Positions 8,464 to 18,126 are shown, counted from the first letter of the stretch. The stretch is 64,000 bases of DNA from an uncultured Paracoccaceae bacterium (GCA_951812615.1 CATOSU010000002.1:806001-870000), one strand, 5' to 3'. Notes: generated by a model from the sequence alone, not told the origin. A program made the numbers and translations.

Positions 8464-8696
8464 CACTGATACTCCCTCATCCAAGCAACAAGGTCGTCAT
8501 ACAGGTATCGAATAAGCCGAGAATTCGGCTGAGAGTATGACGGACCAACACCATCCTTGCGCCAACGAAACAACGTTTCATCAGTCACTGCAAGAAACTG
8601 TGCAGCCTCGCGGCATGTCATAACTTGGGGTGGGTGCGACCTTATCAGGTCATTGTGCAGAGCCTTTAGCTGCTCTGAAAGCTCGTCGATAGTCAT
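8463..8696 (-). CDS. AlpA/excisionase-like DNA-binding protein, 77 aa
   Basis: Residues about 26-75 match the short winged-helix (MerR-like, HTH_17) fold of excisionases and AlpA regulators. The pattern is MTCREAAQFLAVTDETLFRW, then KDGVGPSY, a RLIRY turn and a final helix, DDLVAWMRE. Such proteins direct excision or activate integrase genes by bending DNA at arm sites. It lies between the integrase and the 415-aa HTH protein. A perfect 12-bp palindrome covers the ribosome-binding site, so self-regulation is plausible. Confidence 0.75.
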   Translation of the reverse strand: MTIDELSEQLKALHNDLIRSHPPQVMTCREAAQFLAVTDETLFRWRKDGVGPSYSQPNSRLIRYLYDDLVAWMREYQ

Positions 8697-8708
8697 AGGA
8701 ATATTCCT
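8697..8708 (-). promoter_or_regulatory. 12-bp palindrome over the AlpA-like ribosome-binding site
   Basis: AGGAATATTCCT is a perfect 12-bp palindrome directly upstream of the start codon at 8696. It overlaps the likely ribosome-binding site (GAGGAA). A dimeric regulator bound here would block expression, so it is a candidate autoregulatory operator. This is inference from symmetry and position only. Confidence 0.4.
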
Positions 8709-8832
8709 CGTGATGAGGCCTATGACCGACGCGTCTCCTGTTCCTGACGGTACAAACCGTCGCTTACGCGTTCGGCCTTCCAGTCCCGGTCAGGTCACTA
8801 CGCCCGGGCATGGAGGCGTATATCGTCAATAT

Positions 8833-10080
8833 TTAGGCGCGCTTGCGTTTCAGTTCAACAACGGATGAAGGTGGCGCGCCCAACTGTACATTTATCGCCG
8901 ATGCAATCGCATTGACCGACCGCTTTTGTTCTTCATGGCTCGGCTGGCCGTAATGCCCGAGCATTCGCAGATCGTCGTCCGTCATGGTCTGCTGCGCCAA
9001 CCACCTGTGAACATGACGCGGGGCCACTTCGCGCGCCGTTGTCATCCACAAATGCCGCAGATCGCCCGCGCGCGTCAGAGGCAAACGGTCCAAAACATCC
9101 AAGTGACCGCGCCGCCCGTTCACCTCCCGGCGTGACGGAAATACCCAATCGCAATCGTCAAACCGAAGCTCATGCAGGCGTTCGAACAGCCTGACCACAT
9201 CGTCAGCAATGGCAATCTCCCGCGCGTCTTCCTGTTTCTTCAATCTACCGAATCTGACCGTGCCTTCGTCGAGATCGACTTGATCCCATGTCAAAGGCCG
9301 CAGGCTGTCTTCGTGGCGAAAGCCCGTGTACCAAGTGATCATCCAGCATAGCCTGATATGCTCGTTATTGACCGCCTGAATTTCGTCCCAACGATCCGAC
9401 CACGGCACCGACATGTCGAGTTTTCCTGTCTGGACACGTGATCGAATTTTGGTGTTATCGAGCAGTGACGGGATCGGCAGCGCAAGGGCGCAAAGCTTGT
9501 TGATGAACCGGACAGTGGCCCCGGCGACACAACTCGCATGATTGGCCGCGTGCGCCTTCTCAAGCTGCAAATTGTTCAGATGCTGATTGATCTCAAGAAT
9601 CGGCAATTCGTTCACGGGCACGTCTGCCCACCGGGCCAAATGATTGGAGAACGTGTTGCGGTAATCATACGCCGTTCCCGGCTTCATCTGAGCCTTCCCA
9701 GATGCGCGCGGCTGCGTGCGGTGTTCGATGTATTGTTCCAAGGCCTGCGCAAATGTTGGCAACGCATTCGCCTCGTCTTTCTCTTCCTGCTCGCGAGCCT
9801 CGGCCTTGGTCAGAACGTCACCCGACGCGATGCCATGGGCAACGCCGCCCAGCTTACCTTTCGCCCACTTGCAGTGCGTGACTTTCGACGCCCATTGACC
9901 CAATTTAACTGCGCGCGTCTTTTCCGTAGTCGGATCCCATTTGTTGACGTACCAAGTTTTAACGCCGCCTTTCGTCACGCAAAGGCGTAATCCTTTGACC
10001 GTTGGGTCCGTGTACCAAGTCGTTTTGTAAGGTGTTGGAATCGCTCCAACACTTTTGTCCGTGAATGTCGTATGGGGCAT
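8833..10080 (-). CDS. Tyrosine-recombinase-family integrase, 415 aa
   Basis: An N-terminal arm-binding-type domain (TWYTDPTVKGLRLCVTKGG) is followed by a SAM-like core-binding domain around residues 110-200 and a C-terminal catalytic domain. Visible active-site positions are the first Arg in TGFRHEDSLRPLTW, the second Arg in GDLRHLWMT and the His in LGH. No tyrosine occurs at the usual 9-11 residues after LGH: the sequence reads LGHYGQPSHEEQKRSV and contains only one Tyr, directly after the His. The gene lies 142 bases from the tRNA-Lys 3' end, the classic integration site of such enzymes. Activity is therefore uncertain. Confidence 0.85.
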   Translation of the reverse strand: MPHTTFTDKSVGAIPTPYKTTWYTDPTVKGLRLCVTKGGVKTWYVNKWDPTTEKTRAVKLGQWASKVTHCKWAKGKLGGVAHGIASGDVLTKAEAREQEEKDEANALPTFAQALEQYIEHRTQPRASGKAQMKPGTAYDYRNTFSNHLARWADVPVNELPILEINQHLNNLQLEKAHAANHASCVAGATVRFINKLCALALPIPSLLDNTKIRSRVQTGKLDMSVPWSDRWDEIQAVNNEHIRLCWMITWYTGFRHEDSLRPLTWDQVDLDEGTVRFGRLKKQEDAREIAIADDVVRLFERLHELRFDDCDWVFPSRREVNGRRGHLDVLDRLPLTRAGDLRHLWMTTAREVAPRHVHRWLAQQTMTDDDLRMLGHYGQPSHEEQKRSVNAIASAINVQLGAPPSSVVELKRKRA

Positions 10081-10089
10081 ATTGGTAAT

Positions 10090-10116
10090 CCTTGTAATGA
10101 CCGTCTCGTTACAAGG
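10090..10116 (-). promoter_or_regulatory. Inverted repeat upstream of the integrase
   Basis: CCTTGTAA and TTACAAGG form 8-bp inverted arms around an 11-base spacer, immediately upstream of the integrase start. TTACAAGG also occurs near 6509. TCCAACAC is present at 10045 and 10129, and in reverse at 10032. These are candidate Int/Xis arm sites or a repressor operator; the assignment rests on symmetry and position. Confidence 0.45.
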
Positions 10117-10221
10117 TTCACGTTACGTTCCAACACCACTTAAACCCAACCACAGATTACGCAAGCACCTCATTTCATTGAGGTAATTGCTTTGAAACTC
10201 GGTGTTTAACTGGTGTTTCAG

Positions 10222-10297
10222 TGGTGAGCCGTGCAGGATTCGAACCTGCGACCCACTGATTAAAAGTCAGTTGCTCTACCAACTGAGCTAACGGCCC
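10222..10297 (-). tRNA. tRNA-Lys (anticodon TTT)
   Basis: A complete 76-base cloverleaf. The acceptor stem GGGCCGT pairs with ACGGCTC (with a G-T wobble), the anticodon loop is CTTTTAA, the T arm contains GGTTCGAATCC, and CCA is encoded. The gene is intact although it borders the integrated element, as expected if the element restored the tRNA 3' end on insertion. It is the probable attachment site. Confidence 0.97.
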
Positions 10298-10479
10298 ACT
10301 CTGTTCCGGTTGCCCGGATATGCGCTGCTCTCTATGCCAACTGTCCCGGTGGGATCAACTGCCAAATTGAGAAGCGTTGCGTCGCGCGTACCTATGCGAG
10401 GGCGTAGGACGGGTCAAGAGGGTTTTCAGGGCTTTACGGCCATCTGGTATTGATCGGGTCCCAGGGCTATATGCAGGCC

Positions 10480-11298
10480 ATGACCGACCCAATGCCGTTT
10501 ATGAAAATGCACGGGCTTGGCAACGATTTTGTCGTTGTCGATGCCCGGCTGCGCGAGCATCAGATGACCTCAAATCTGGCGCGGGCGCTGGCGGACCGGC
10601 ATCGCGGGGTCGGTTTTGACCAGCTGGCCGTGATCACCGCGGGCGAGGCGGACGCGCATCTGACCTTCTGGAACGCGGACGGGTCGCTTTCGGCCGCCTG
10701 CGGCAACGCCACGCGCTGTATTGCCCGGCACCTGATGGACGAAACCGGGCAAGCGGCGGTGACCCTGACAACCGACCGCGGCGCGCTGCCGGCGCGGGAC
10801 GCCGGTGGCGGGCTGACCTCGGTCAACATGGGTCAGCCGATGCTGGACTGGGCGGATGTTCCGCTGTCGGAGGACCTGGATACGCTGGAATTGCCGATTG
10901 ACGGGCGGCCCACTGCTACCGGCATGGGCAATCCGCACTGCACCTTCTTTGTCGATGATGCCGAGGCTGTGCCGCTGGCGCAGTTCGGGGCGCGGATGGA
11001 GGTGCACCCGCTGTTCCCGGAGCGCACCAATGTTCAGGTGGTGCAGGTGACCGGGCCGGACCGGATGCGGATGCGGGTATGGGAACGCGGTACGGGTATC
11101 ACGCTGGCGTCGGGGTCTTCCTCCTGTGCGGTGGCGGTGGCGGCGGCCCGGCGGGGGCTGACGGGGCGGTCGGTGACGCTGGATCTGGACGGTGGTACGT
11201 TACAGGTCGACTGGCGCGACGACGGGGTCTGGATGACCGGGCCCACCGCTCATGTGTTTACCGGCACGCTGACCCCTGCGTTTCTGGCCGGGTTATGA
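10480..11298 (+). CDS. dapF: Diaminopimelate epimerase
   Basis: Converts LL- to meso-diaminopimelate for lysine and peptidoglycan synthesis. The conserved N-terminal [10 protein letters not shown], the first active-site cysteine in [10 protein letters not shown], and [13 protein letters not shown] are all present. The segment that normally holds the second catalytic cysteine (ACGTGACA in well-studied enzymes) reads ASGSSSCA, so the aligned Cys is Ser. The length of 272 aa is normal. Starts at 10450 (TTG) and 10471 (ATG) are also open; I chose ATG 10480, just before the conserved start. The stop overlaps mtaB by ATGA. Confidence 0.88.
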   Translation: MTDPMPFMKMHGLGNDFVVVDARLREHQMTSNLARALADRHRGVGFDQLAVITAGEADAHLTFWNADGSLSAACGNATRCIARHLMDETGQAAVTLTTDRGALPARDAGGGLTSVNMGQPMLDWADVPLSEDLDTLELPIDGRPTATGMGNPHCTFFVDDAEAVPLAQFGARMEVHPLFPERTNVQVVQVTGPDRMRMRVWERGTGITLASGSSSCAVAVAAARRGLTGRSVTLDLDGGTLQVDWRDDGVWMTGPTAHVFTGTLTPAFLAGL

Positions 11299-12545
11299 GC
11301 GCGCCGCGTTTCACCACGCTCGGGTGCCGGCTCAACGCTTATGAAACCGAGGCGATGAAGGCGATGACCGGCGAGGCCGGGCTCGAAGACGCGGTTATCA
11401 TCAATACCTGCGCGGTCACGTCCGAGGCCGTGCGCAAGGCCCGGCAGGAGATTCGCCGCCTGCGCAGGGAAAACCCGAAAGCGCGCCTGATCGTCACCGG
11501 CTGCGCGGCGCAGACCGAGCCCGAGACCTTTGCTGCCATGCAGGAGGTCGACGCCGTTATCGGCAATGCCGAAAAGATGCGCCCGGCAACATGGGCTGCG
11601 CTGGCCGGGGATTTCGGAACCGAACCGGTTCAGGTTGACGACATCATGTCGGTGACCGAAACCGCGGGCCACCTGATCGACGGGTTCGGCACCCGGAGCC
11701 GGGCCTATGTTCAGGTTCAGAATGGCTGTGATCATCGCTGCACGTTTTGCATTATCCCCTATGGCCGGGGCAATTCCCGGTCGGTTCCTGCCGGGGTCGT
11801 GGTGGACCAGATCAAACGGCTGGTGGACCGGGGCTATAACGAGGTCGTACTGACCGGTGTCGATCTGACCAGCTGGGGCGCGGATCTGCCTTCAGTGCCG
11901 CGGCTGGGCGATCTGGTGATGCGGATCCTGCGGCTGGTGCCGGATCTGCGGAGGCTGCGCATCAGTTCGATCGATTCGATCGAGGCGGACGAGAACCTGA
12001 TGCAGGCCATCGCGACGGAACCGCGGTTGATGCCACATCTGCACCTGTCGCTGCAACACGGTGCGGACCTGATCCTGAAGCGGATGAAGCGGCGTCATCT
12101 GCGCGATGACGCGATCGCGTTTTGCGAAGAGGCGCGCAGGCTGCGGCCGGAGATGACGTTCGGGGCCGATATTATCGCCGGGTTCCCGACCGAGACCGAG
12201 GCGCATTTTGCCCAATCGCTGCGGCTGGTCGAGGATTGTCACCTGACGTGGTTGCATGTGTTTCCGTTCTCCCCGCGCCCCGGCACACCGGCGGCGCGGA
12301 TGCCGCAACTGGACGGGCGGGTGATCAAATCGCGCGCGGCGCAGTTGCGCGCGGCGGGCGCCTCGGCGGCAGACCGGCACCTGCAGGCCCAGATTGGACG
12401 TGTTCACCCTGTGCTGATGGAAAACCCGCATATGGGGCGGACGGAACAGTTTGCCGAGGTGGATTTTCGCGACCCGCAGCCCGAGGGCCAGATCGTCAGT
12501 GCGACGATTTCAGAAGTATCGGAGGGGCGGCTGGTGGCCGGGTGA
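11295..12545 (+). CDS. mtaB: tRNA threonylcarbamoyladenosine methylthiotransferase MtaB
   Basis: A radical-SAM methylthiotransferase that converts t6A37 to ms2t6A37 in tRNAs decoding ANN codons. It has the N-terminal UPF0004 domain ([15 protein letters not shown] with cluster cysteines). The radical SAM motif is CDHRCTFC (Cys-x3-Cys-x2-Cys), followed by IIPYGRG. The C-terminal part is TRAM-like. The length of 416 aa fits MtaB/YqeV rather than MiaB. The ATG at 11295 overlaps the dapF stop, so the two genes are likely co-transcribed. Confidence 0.9.
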   Translation: MSAPRFTTLGCRLNAYETEAMKAMTGEAGLEDAVIINTCAVTSEAVRKARQEIRRLRRENPKARLIVTGCAAQTEPETFAAMQEVDAVIGNAEKMRPATWAALAGDFGTEPVQVDDIMSVTETAGHLIDGFGTRSRAYVQVQNGCDHRCTFCIIPYGRGNSRSVPAGVVVDQIKRLVDRGYNEVVLTGVDLTSWGADLPSVPRLGDLVMRILRLVPDLRRLRISSIDSIEADENLMQAIATEPRLMPHLHLSLQHGADLILKRMKRRHLRDDAIAFCEEARRLRPEMTFGADIIAGFPTETEAHFAQSLRLVEDCHLTWLHVFPFSPRPGTPAARMPQLDGRVIKSRAAQLRAAGASAADRHLQAQIGRVHPVLMENPHMGRTEQFAEVDFRDPQPEGQIVSATISEVSEGRLVAG

Positions 12546-12712
12546 GGCCGCGCCCGTCACGCGGACAGCGACGCATGCCGCCTCACAATCACCTGCTCTG
12601 AATCAACGAAGATTTGCCCGGTCCGGTTGGCCTTGTCTGGGGCCGGTGTCTTCGCCACAATTCGACCATCAGTATGTGTTACACTGCCCGCAAACGAGAC
12701 GACCAATCGGGC

Positions 12713-13843
12713 ATGAGCAACGTCGCACATATCGGGAATGGAATTGCACCCAGCCGCGCTGCCGCGGATGCGTGGGCCCGAATTGTGCCTTTGGATCGGA
12801 TAGATCCTGCTGGCTGGGACCGGCTGTCGCCGGCCTCTGCCGATCTGATGGCGCATCGCAGCTGGATCACCACGGCGGCTGAATCATATTCGCGGCACCG
12901 TCCCGCAACTGCACTGATCGTGGGATCGGCATTGGCCCCGCGGGCGCTGATCCCACTCTACGAACCCGAAGGCCACCCTGTCGGATTGCGTCAGCTCGGC
13001 GCGCTGGATCTGGGGGAATCGGTTGCGCCTGCTTCTTTTGATGACGATGCCCTTCATGCGCTTGCACGGGGGCTGTGGCGGCTGGGAACCGCGGTGGATC
13101 TGGGGCACGCGCTGACGGATACACGTCTGTTGCGACATTTGCGGGCGACACGACCGGCGGCGGGCCTTCTGGCCGTGCGGACCAAGCGTGTTACCGCCCT
13201 GCCCCGGTTGCACCTGACCGGCGCATGGTCGGACCCGGCACGGGCAATCGGACGCAAACACCGGCAAACTCTAGCGCGAAAGCGTCGGCAGGCCGAGCGG
13301 CAATTCGGGCCGGTCAGGCTCCGCGTCCTGACCCCCGGGCCGCACGAAGCCGCGGATCTGATCGACCGGGCCTACCGCGTTGAGGCCAACAGCTGGAAAT
13401 CGCGGGCGGGCACGGCGTTAATGCAGGATCCACGGCAGGCCGGGTTCTTTCACCTGCTGGGTCAGAGAGCGGCAGCGCAGGGGCACCTGCGGCTGGCGTT
13501 TCTGGACATCGGCGGACAACCTGCGGCAATGCAATACGGGATCGTGCGAGGTGGTGTTTTCTGGTCATTGAGGCTGGGTTACGACGAGCGGTATGCAAAG
13601 GTGTCGCCCGGCGAATTGCTGATGCTGGACCTGCTGACCGATTGCGTGCGCTGTGGGCTGACCCGGTTCGAGTTCTGCGGCAAATCGGCGGGCTGGACAG
13701 CGCGGTGGACCAGCGACGCGCGTCCGATCGCTGCGGTGCGCCTGTATCCGCCTACGGCAGATGGTTTGCGCGTCCTAACGCACGAGTTGGGTGATCAGAT
13801 CAGACAGCGGGGGTCCGATCTGTTGCGGAAGAAAGAGCCTTGA
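12713..13843 (+). CDS. FemAB/BioF2-like GNAT-fold acyltransferase, 376 aa
   Basis: Resembles the CelD/FemAB-related acetyltransferase domain (Acetyltransf_6). The C-terminal GNAT core contains GQPAAMQYGIVRGGVFWSL, LGYDERYAKVSPGELLMLDL and FEFCGKSAGWTARWT. The N-terminal half is a divergent GNAT repeat. Such enzymes transfer acyl or aminoacyl groups to cell-envelope or small-molecule acceptors. There is no signal peptide. The start is taken at ATG 12713, with an upstream ATG at 12674 possible. The stop overlaps a TTG start of the ATP-grasp gene, so the pair probably acts in one pathway. Confidence 0.7.
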   Translation: MSNVAHIGNGIAPSRAAADAWARIVPLDRIDPAGWDRLSPASADLMAHRSWITTAAESYSRHRPATALIVGSALAPRALIPLYEPEGHPVGLRQLGALDLGESVAPASFDDDALHALARGLWRLGTAVDLGHALTDTRLLRHLRATRPAAGLLAVRTKRVTALPRLHLTGAWSDPARAIGRKHRQTLARKRRQAERQFGPVRLRVLTPGPHEAADLIDRAYRVEANSWKSRAGTALMQDPRQAGFFHLLGQRAAAQGHLRLAFLDIGGQPAAMQYGIVRGGVFWSLRLGYDERYAKVSPGELLMLDLLTDCVRCGLTRFEFCGKSAGWTARWTSDARPIAAVRLYPPTADGLRVLTHELGDQIRQRGSDLLRKKEP

Positions 13844-13848
13844 ACCCG

Positions 13849-15024
13849 ATGCCGCGAACGATTTTGCTGTTGGGCAACTATCGCCCGGCGCTGGCTGTTG
13901 CCCGTTCGCTGGCAGAGGACGGGCATCGGATTCTGGTTTCCAGCGATGCCGGTGCGGGCGCGGCCGAGCGGTCGCGCGCCGTCAGCGGGATGTGGAAAAC
14001 GCCACAAGACACCAGCCCGGCGGCGCTTTATGCATCGCTTGCCGATTTCCTGCAGGAAAATCCGGACATCGACACTGTCTTTCCGCTTATGGAAAGTTAC
14101 GTTCGCGGCTTTCCGGACCACGCGCATCTGTTGCCCGCCGACCGGCTGTACGTGATGCCCAACAGCGAGGCGGTTCGCATTTGTCTGGACAAGGCGCGCT
14201 TGCTGCAGGCTGTGACAGATGCCGGTCTGCCCTGCGCACGAAACCTGCCTGTCCACGACTTGGCGTCGTTGCAAGGCGCGGCTGGTGCAATCGGGTTTCC
14301 GTTGGTGATAAAACCGTCGGACAGCACGGTCTGGCTGGGAAACCGCAAGGCGCTGATCCTGAACGATCAGGAGGCTCTGAACGCGGCCTTGCCGAAATGG
14401 CCGGATGGGCATGGCGAGCTCATCGTTCAGACCTTTGTCGACGGGCCGCGGGTAAACCTCTATTTCGCCGCGCAGAACGGTCGCGCCATCCGGTATCTGG
14501 CGGTGCAGATCGGCGAAACAGACATTGCCGACGGCACCGGGCTGGCGACGACAGGTTTCACGATCGAACCGGAACCGGCGGTACGCGACATGGCGGACGC
14601 CTTGCTGGCGCGGCTGAACTACCATGGTGTCGGCTGCATTCAGGTGCTTTGCGACCGGAACACAGGACAGCCCAGTTTCCTGGAGATCAACCCGCGCATT
14701 GGCGGCAATCACGCAATCACTGTTTTCGCCGAAATGGAACTGGAGCGGGTGGCGCTGCAGCTGGCCGTGGGCGGGCCGGTGGAGGACACTCTGAAGATTG
14801 GCCGCTCCGGTATCCGCTATGCCTGGACCACAGGCGCCCTGAGAGGCGTTGGCCTGGCCTTGCGCAACGGAGAAACAAGCCGGACAGCGGCGATGAGAGC
14901 CGCGCTGAAGGCGCTGGTGACCGGGGTTACCACCCGGCGGCATATCACCTTTACACCGGGCGACCCGGTACCGTCGCTGACCCTGTTTGCGCGGCTTGTG
15001 CCCGGGTTGAACCGGATCCTCTGA
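13849..15024 (+). CDS. ATP-grasp superfamily ligase (CarB-like), 391 aa
   Basis: An ATP-grasp enzyme. The N-terminal domain begins ILLLGNYRPALAVARSLAEDG and the ATP-binding domain includes GFPLVIKPSDS. The metal-binding strand is FLEINPRIGGNHAIT, with the Glu and Asn expected to bind magnesium. Family members join carboxylates to amines via acyl-phosphates. The substrate is unknown; pairing with the adjacent FemAB-like gene suggests small-peptide or envelope-modifying chemistry. A TTG at 13840 overlaps the preceding stop (TTGA) and could be the coupled start; ATG 13849 is the conservative choice. A terminator follows 13 bases after the stop. Confidence 0.75.
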   Translation: MPRTILLLGNYRPALAVARSLAEDGHRILVSSDAGAGAAERSRAVSGMWKTPQDTSPAALYASLADFLQENPDIDTVFPLMESYVRGFPDHAHLLPADRLYVMPNSEAVRICLDKARLLQAVTDAGLPCARNLPVHDLASLQGAAGAIGFPLVIKPSDSTVWLGNRKALILNDQEALNAALPKWPDGHGELIVQTFVDGPRVNLYFAAQNGRAIRYLAVQIGETDIADGTGLATTGFTIEPEPAVRDMADALLARLNYHGVGCIQVLCDRNTGQPSFLEINPRIGGNHAITVFAEMELERVALQLAVGGPVEDTLKIGRSGIRYAWTTGALRGVGLALRNGETSRTAAMRAALKALVTGVTTRRHITFTPGDPVPSLTLFARLVPGLNRIL

Positions 15025-15036
15025 CAACACGAAAAG

Positions 15037-15064
15037 AAAAACCCCGCCGGTTGAGCGGGGTTTT
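15037..15064. terminator. Bidirectional intrinsic terminator
   Basis: AAAACCCCGC and GCGGGGTTTT form a GC-rich hairpin with A and T flanks. It sits between the convergent ATP-grasp gene (plus) and petC (minus), so it can end transcription from both sides. Confidence 0.85.
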
Positions 15065-15087
15065 CCAATTCTGTAAGCGCGGTTGGC

Positions 15088-15882
15088 TCAGGCTTTCTTT
15101 TTGCCCTTCACGGTCGCCCACAACTGCTTGTTCGTCACGTACAGCAGAACCGACAGCAGACCCAGAAAAAGCACACCGAGGAAACCTGCCTGTTTGCGCG
15201 CCATCATTTTCGGTTCGGCCGCCCACATCAGGAAGGCCGAGACGTCTTCCGAAACATGGTGCAGGTCGTTCGAGTGGCCGTCGGCATAGTCGACATCTTC
15301 GCCGGACAGCGGCGGGGCCATCGAAATCCATCCGCCGGGGAAGGCGGTGTTTTCATAGAGGATGGTGCCGGCCTCTTCTTTTTCCTTGCCGGTGTAGCCG
15401 ACCAGGATGGCATTGATGTATTCCGGTCCGCCCATGCCCTTGAACAGCTGGTTCAGACCCAGCCCGTAGGGGCCGTGGAACCCGGCGCGGGCCTTGGCCA
15501 TCATCGACAGGTCCGGTGCGCCGGCGGCGGTATTGACCGGGAAGTGATCCGTCGGTTTGGCCGGTCGATAATCGTCCAGTTCCGCGTCGAACACTTCGAA
15601 GTTTTCTGCGGCATAGGCACGAACCTGATCTTCAGGCAGGCCAACACCGCCCTCGTCGCCGAGCGTGCGCAGCGGCACGTAGCGCAGGCCATGGCAGGCG
15701 GCGCAGATCTCGGTATAGACCTGAAGGCCACGCTGCAGCTGGTTCTGGTCATATTTGCCGAACGGGCCATCGAAGGAGAATTTGACGTTCTCGATATGCC
15801 CTTCGGAGCCACCGGCCGCGAAGGACGCAGCGGGGACCAGCACGATGGCAGCAGCCGCGGCGATTGCGAGTTTCTTGAACAT
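15088..15882 (-). CDS. petC: Cytochrome c1 of the bc1 complex
   Basis: The membrane-anchored c-type cytochrome that passes electrons from the Rieske protein to cytochrome c. A signal peptide (about 22 residues, ending SFA) is followed by the haem site CAACH at residues 60-64. A C-terminal transmembrane anchor ([17 protein letters not shown]) is followed by a basic tail. The length of 264 aa is typical. It is last in petABC, 12 bases after petB, with a shared terminator downstream. Confidence 0.97.
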   Translation of the reverse strand: MFKKLAIAAAAAIVLVPAASFAAGGSEGHIENVKFSFDGPFGKYDQNQLQRGLQVYTEICAACHGLRYVPLRTLGDEGGVGLPEDQVRAYAAENFEVFDAELDDYRPAKPTDHFPVNTAAGAPDLSMMAKARAGFHGPYGLGLNQLFKGMGGPEYINAILVGYTGKEKEEAGTILYENTAFPGGWISMAPPLSGEDVDYADGHSNDLHHVSEDVSAFLMWAAEPKMMARKQAGFLGVLFLGLLSVLLYVTNKQLWATVKGKKKA

Positions 15883-15894
15883 AGCTGTCGTCCT

Positions 15895-17232
15895 TTACTC
15901 GGCCGGCGTGGCTTCGGCAGCGCCGTCAGCCTTGCCATAATGGGCGTTGAAGTCTTCTTCGATCGTATCGGGCTGCGGCAGCGGCTTTTCCAGAACGCCA
16001 AGCAGCGGCAGAAGCACCAGGAAATAGCCGAACCAGTAGGCCGTGGCGATCAGAGCGATCGTGCCGTAGATGCCTTCGGCGGGCTGGGCGCCACACCACA
16101 TCAGCACGATGAAATCGACAATCAGCAACCGGAACCACCACTTGAAGCTGGGCCGGTACCGGCCCGAGCGCACCGAAGAGGTATCCAGCCAGGGCACCAG
16201 CGCCATCACCAGGATCGCGCCGAACATCGCCAGCACGCCGAAGAACTTGGCGTCGATGATGCCACCCGTGAAGAACGAGGCGATCTGAACGACCCAGACA
16301 TCCGACGTGAAGGCGCGCAGGATCGCGTAGAACGGCAGGAAGTACCATTCGGGCACGATATGCGCCGGCGTCACCAGCGGGTTGGCTTCGATATAGTTGT
16401 CCGGGTGGCCAAGGTAGTTCGGCATGAAGCCGACAATGCCCCAGAACACCACCAGAATGACCGCGAGTGCAAAGAGATCCTTGATCACGAAATAGGGCCA
16501 GAACGGCAGGGTGTCTTTCTTGGCCTCATCCTTGGACCCGCGGCGCACCTCGACCCCGGTGGGGTTGTTGTTGCCCGTGGTGTGGAAGGCCCAGATATGC
16601 ACGATAACCAGTGCTGCGATCACGAAGGGCAGCAGGTAGTGCAGCGAGAAGAACCGGTTCAGCGTGGCGTTGTCCACCGCCGGTCCGCCCAGCAGCCAGG
16701 TCTGGATCGCCTCGCCGATGAACGGGATCGCACCGAAGAGACCGGTGATCACGGTTGCACCCCAGAACGACATCTGACCCCAGGGCAGAACGTAGCCCAT
16801 GAATGCCGTTGCCATCATCATCAGGTAAATCAGCATGCCCACGATCCACGTGATCTCACGCGGGGCCTTGTAGGAGCCGTAGAAGAGGCCCCGGAAAATG
16901 TGGATATAGACCGCCAGGAAGAACAGCGACGCACCGTTCATGTGTACATAGCGCAGCATATGCCCGCCATTCACGTTGCGCATGATATGTTCGATCGACG
17001 CAAAGGCCATATCGACATGCGGCGTGTAGTGCATCACCAGCACAATGCCGGTGACGATCTGCAGCGCCAGGCAGAAGGCCAGGACGATGCCCCAGATCCA
17101 CCACCAGTTGAGGTTTTTCGGCGTCGGGATCATCAGTGTGTCGTAGATCAGCCCGATAACGGGCAGACGGCTTTCGACCCACTTTTCGGCGCGCGACTTC
17201 GGTTCGTAATGATCGTGCGGAATTCCGGACAT
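15895..17232 (-). CDS. petB: Cytochrome b of the bc1 complex
   Basis: The polytopic quinol-oxidising subunit carrying both b haems. It has the expected eight transmembrane helices, the Qo-site region ([20 protein letters not shown], then [14 protein letters not shown]) and the [13 protein letters not shown] motif. It starts at ATG 17230-17232 ([12 protein letters not shown]). The open frame runs further upstream, but that part is the Rieske gene read out of frame. The length of 445 aa is normal for alphaproteobacteria. Confidence 0.97.
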   Translation of the reverse strand: MSGIPHDHYEPKSRAEKWVESRLPVIGLIYDTLMIPTPKNLNWWWIWGIVLAFCLALQIVTGIVLVMHYTPHVDMAFASIEHIMRNVNGGHMLRYVHMNGASLFFLAVYIHIFRGLFYGSYKAPREITWIVGMLIYLMMMATAFMGYVLPWGQMSFWGATVITGLFGAIPFIGEAIQTWLLGGPAVDNATLNRFFSLHYLLPFVIAALVIVHIWAFHTTGNNNPTGVEVRRGSKDEAKKDTLPFWPYFVIKDLFALAVILVVFWGIVGFMPNYLGHPDNYIEANPLVTPAHIVPEWYFLPFYAILRAFTSDVWVVQIASFFTGGIIDAKFFGVLAMFGAILVMALVPWLDTSSVRSGRYRPSFKWWFRLLIVDFIVLMWCGAQPAEGIYGTIALIATAYWFGYFLVLLPLLGVLEKPLPQPDTIEEDFNAHYGKADGAAEATPAE

Positions 17233-17243
17233 ATCGCGCTTCC

Positions 17244-17804
17244 TTATCCCAGTTTGATCGTTGTTTCGTCGATGAAGGCCGCCACCGGAACCGGCAGGTT
17301 CTCGGGCGCGGGGCCTTTGCGGATACGGCCAGAGGTGTCGTAATGCGATCCGTGGCAGGGGCAGAACCATCCGTGGAACTCCCCGGCGCCATCGCCCAGC
17401 GGCACACAGCCCAGATGGGTGCAGACGCCCATCATCACCAGCCATTCGCCGGCCTCATCCATCGACCGGTTCTCGTCCGCGCCGTCAAGCCCGGGCTTGT
17501 TGGCGTTGCGGTCATGATTGTCCGGCAGGTCGTCGAGGTTCACGTCGCGCGCGGCCTCAATTTCTTCCTGGGTGCGGCGGCGGATGAAAACCGGCTTGCC
17601 CAGCCATTTGACCGTGATCTGCGTGCCCGGCTCGACATCGCCCACGTCCACAAGGATCGAGGCCAGTGCCTGCACGTCAGCCGACGGGTTCATTTGATTG
17701 ACCAGCGGCCAGACCGCCGCGCCGGTAGCGACAAGCCCCGCCCCCGCGGTGGAAAAATAGAGGAAATCCCTCCGGGTGCCTTCGTGATCGTCTGCGTGGG
17801 ACAC
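17244..17804 (-). CDS. petA: Rieske iron-sulfur subunit of the bc1 complex
   Basis: The 2Fe-2S subunit of the bc1 complex. A twin-arginine signal ([13 protein letters not shown]) and a single N-terminal anchor indicate Tat-dependent export. Cluster ligands are in CTHLGC (Cys128, His130) and CPCHGSHYD (Cys148, His151), with the disulfide cysteines at 133 and 150. The length of 186 aa is typical. It is the first gene of petABC, so the promoter should lie in the 17805-18040 region. Confidence 0.97.
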   Translation of the reverse strand: MSHADDHEGTRRDFLYFSTAGAGLVATGAAVWPLVNQMNPSADVQALASILVDVGDVEPGTQITVKWLGKPVFIRRRTQEEIEAARDVNLDDLPDNHDRNANKPGLDGADENRSMDEAGEWLVMMGVCTHLGCVPLGDGAGEFHGWFCPCHGSHYDTSGRIRKGPAPENLPVPVAAFIDETTIKLG

Positions 17805-18126
17805 GAGGTTTTCTCCAGTTCAGCGCCCGAACGGGCAAATTCCAGTGGCCGCGGAAAACCGCAGCGTCTCAAACGCGCTGTCTACCGGCGAAGATACGTT
17901 TCGTCCAGCGGTCAAAGGCGCGCAGGACGTCGCAGGGGACCGATTTGCAACGCCTTGAATTCCCTGCCCCCGGCGGTCAGCGTCAAGCCCGGCAGCAACC
18001 GCAGGACGCGGGGCACAGGCCAACCGGGCCGGGCAGGTCCGGCGCGGGGGCGAATTGTCAACAATTCGCATGCAATTCATTGATGAATTGCCTTCCTTTG
18101 CCGCTCTGTTGCGTCGGGGTTGCGGA
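17805..18126. other. petABC upstream region
   Basis: No gene is seen in these 322 bases. The part next to petA should contain its promoter, though no clear -35/-10 pair can be fixed by eye. The distal part carries a paired-hairpin repeat (annotated separately) just downstream of the GST gene stop. Confidence 0.5.
18050..18091. repeat. Paired palindrome downstream of the GST gene
   Basis: Two adjacent hairpins: GCGAATTGT-CA-ACAATTCGC (18050-18069) and GCAATTCAT-TG-ATGAATTGC (18072-18091). The first 20 bases recur identically at 27061-27080. The AT-rich arms stand out in this high-GC sequence. It lies 36 bases past the end of the minus-strand GST gene, so a terminator or REP-like role is plausible. 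Confidence 0.7.

Noticed and set aside
15256..17343. A very long open frame opposite petB and petC
   Set aside because: It is antisense to clearly identified genes, and its His/Gln/Arg-rich product is the usual shadow of high-GC coding DNA.
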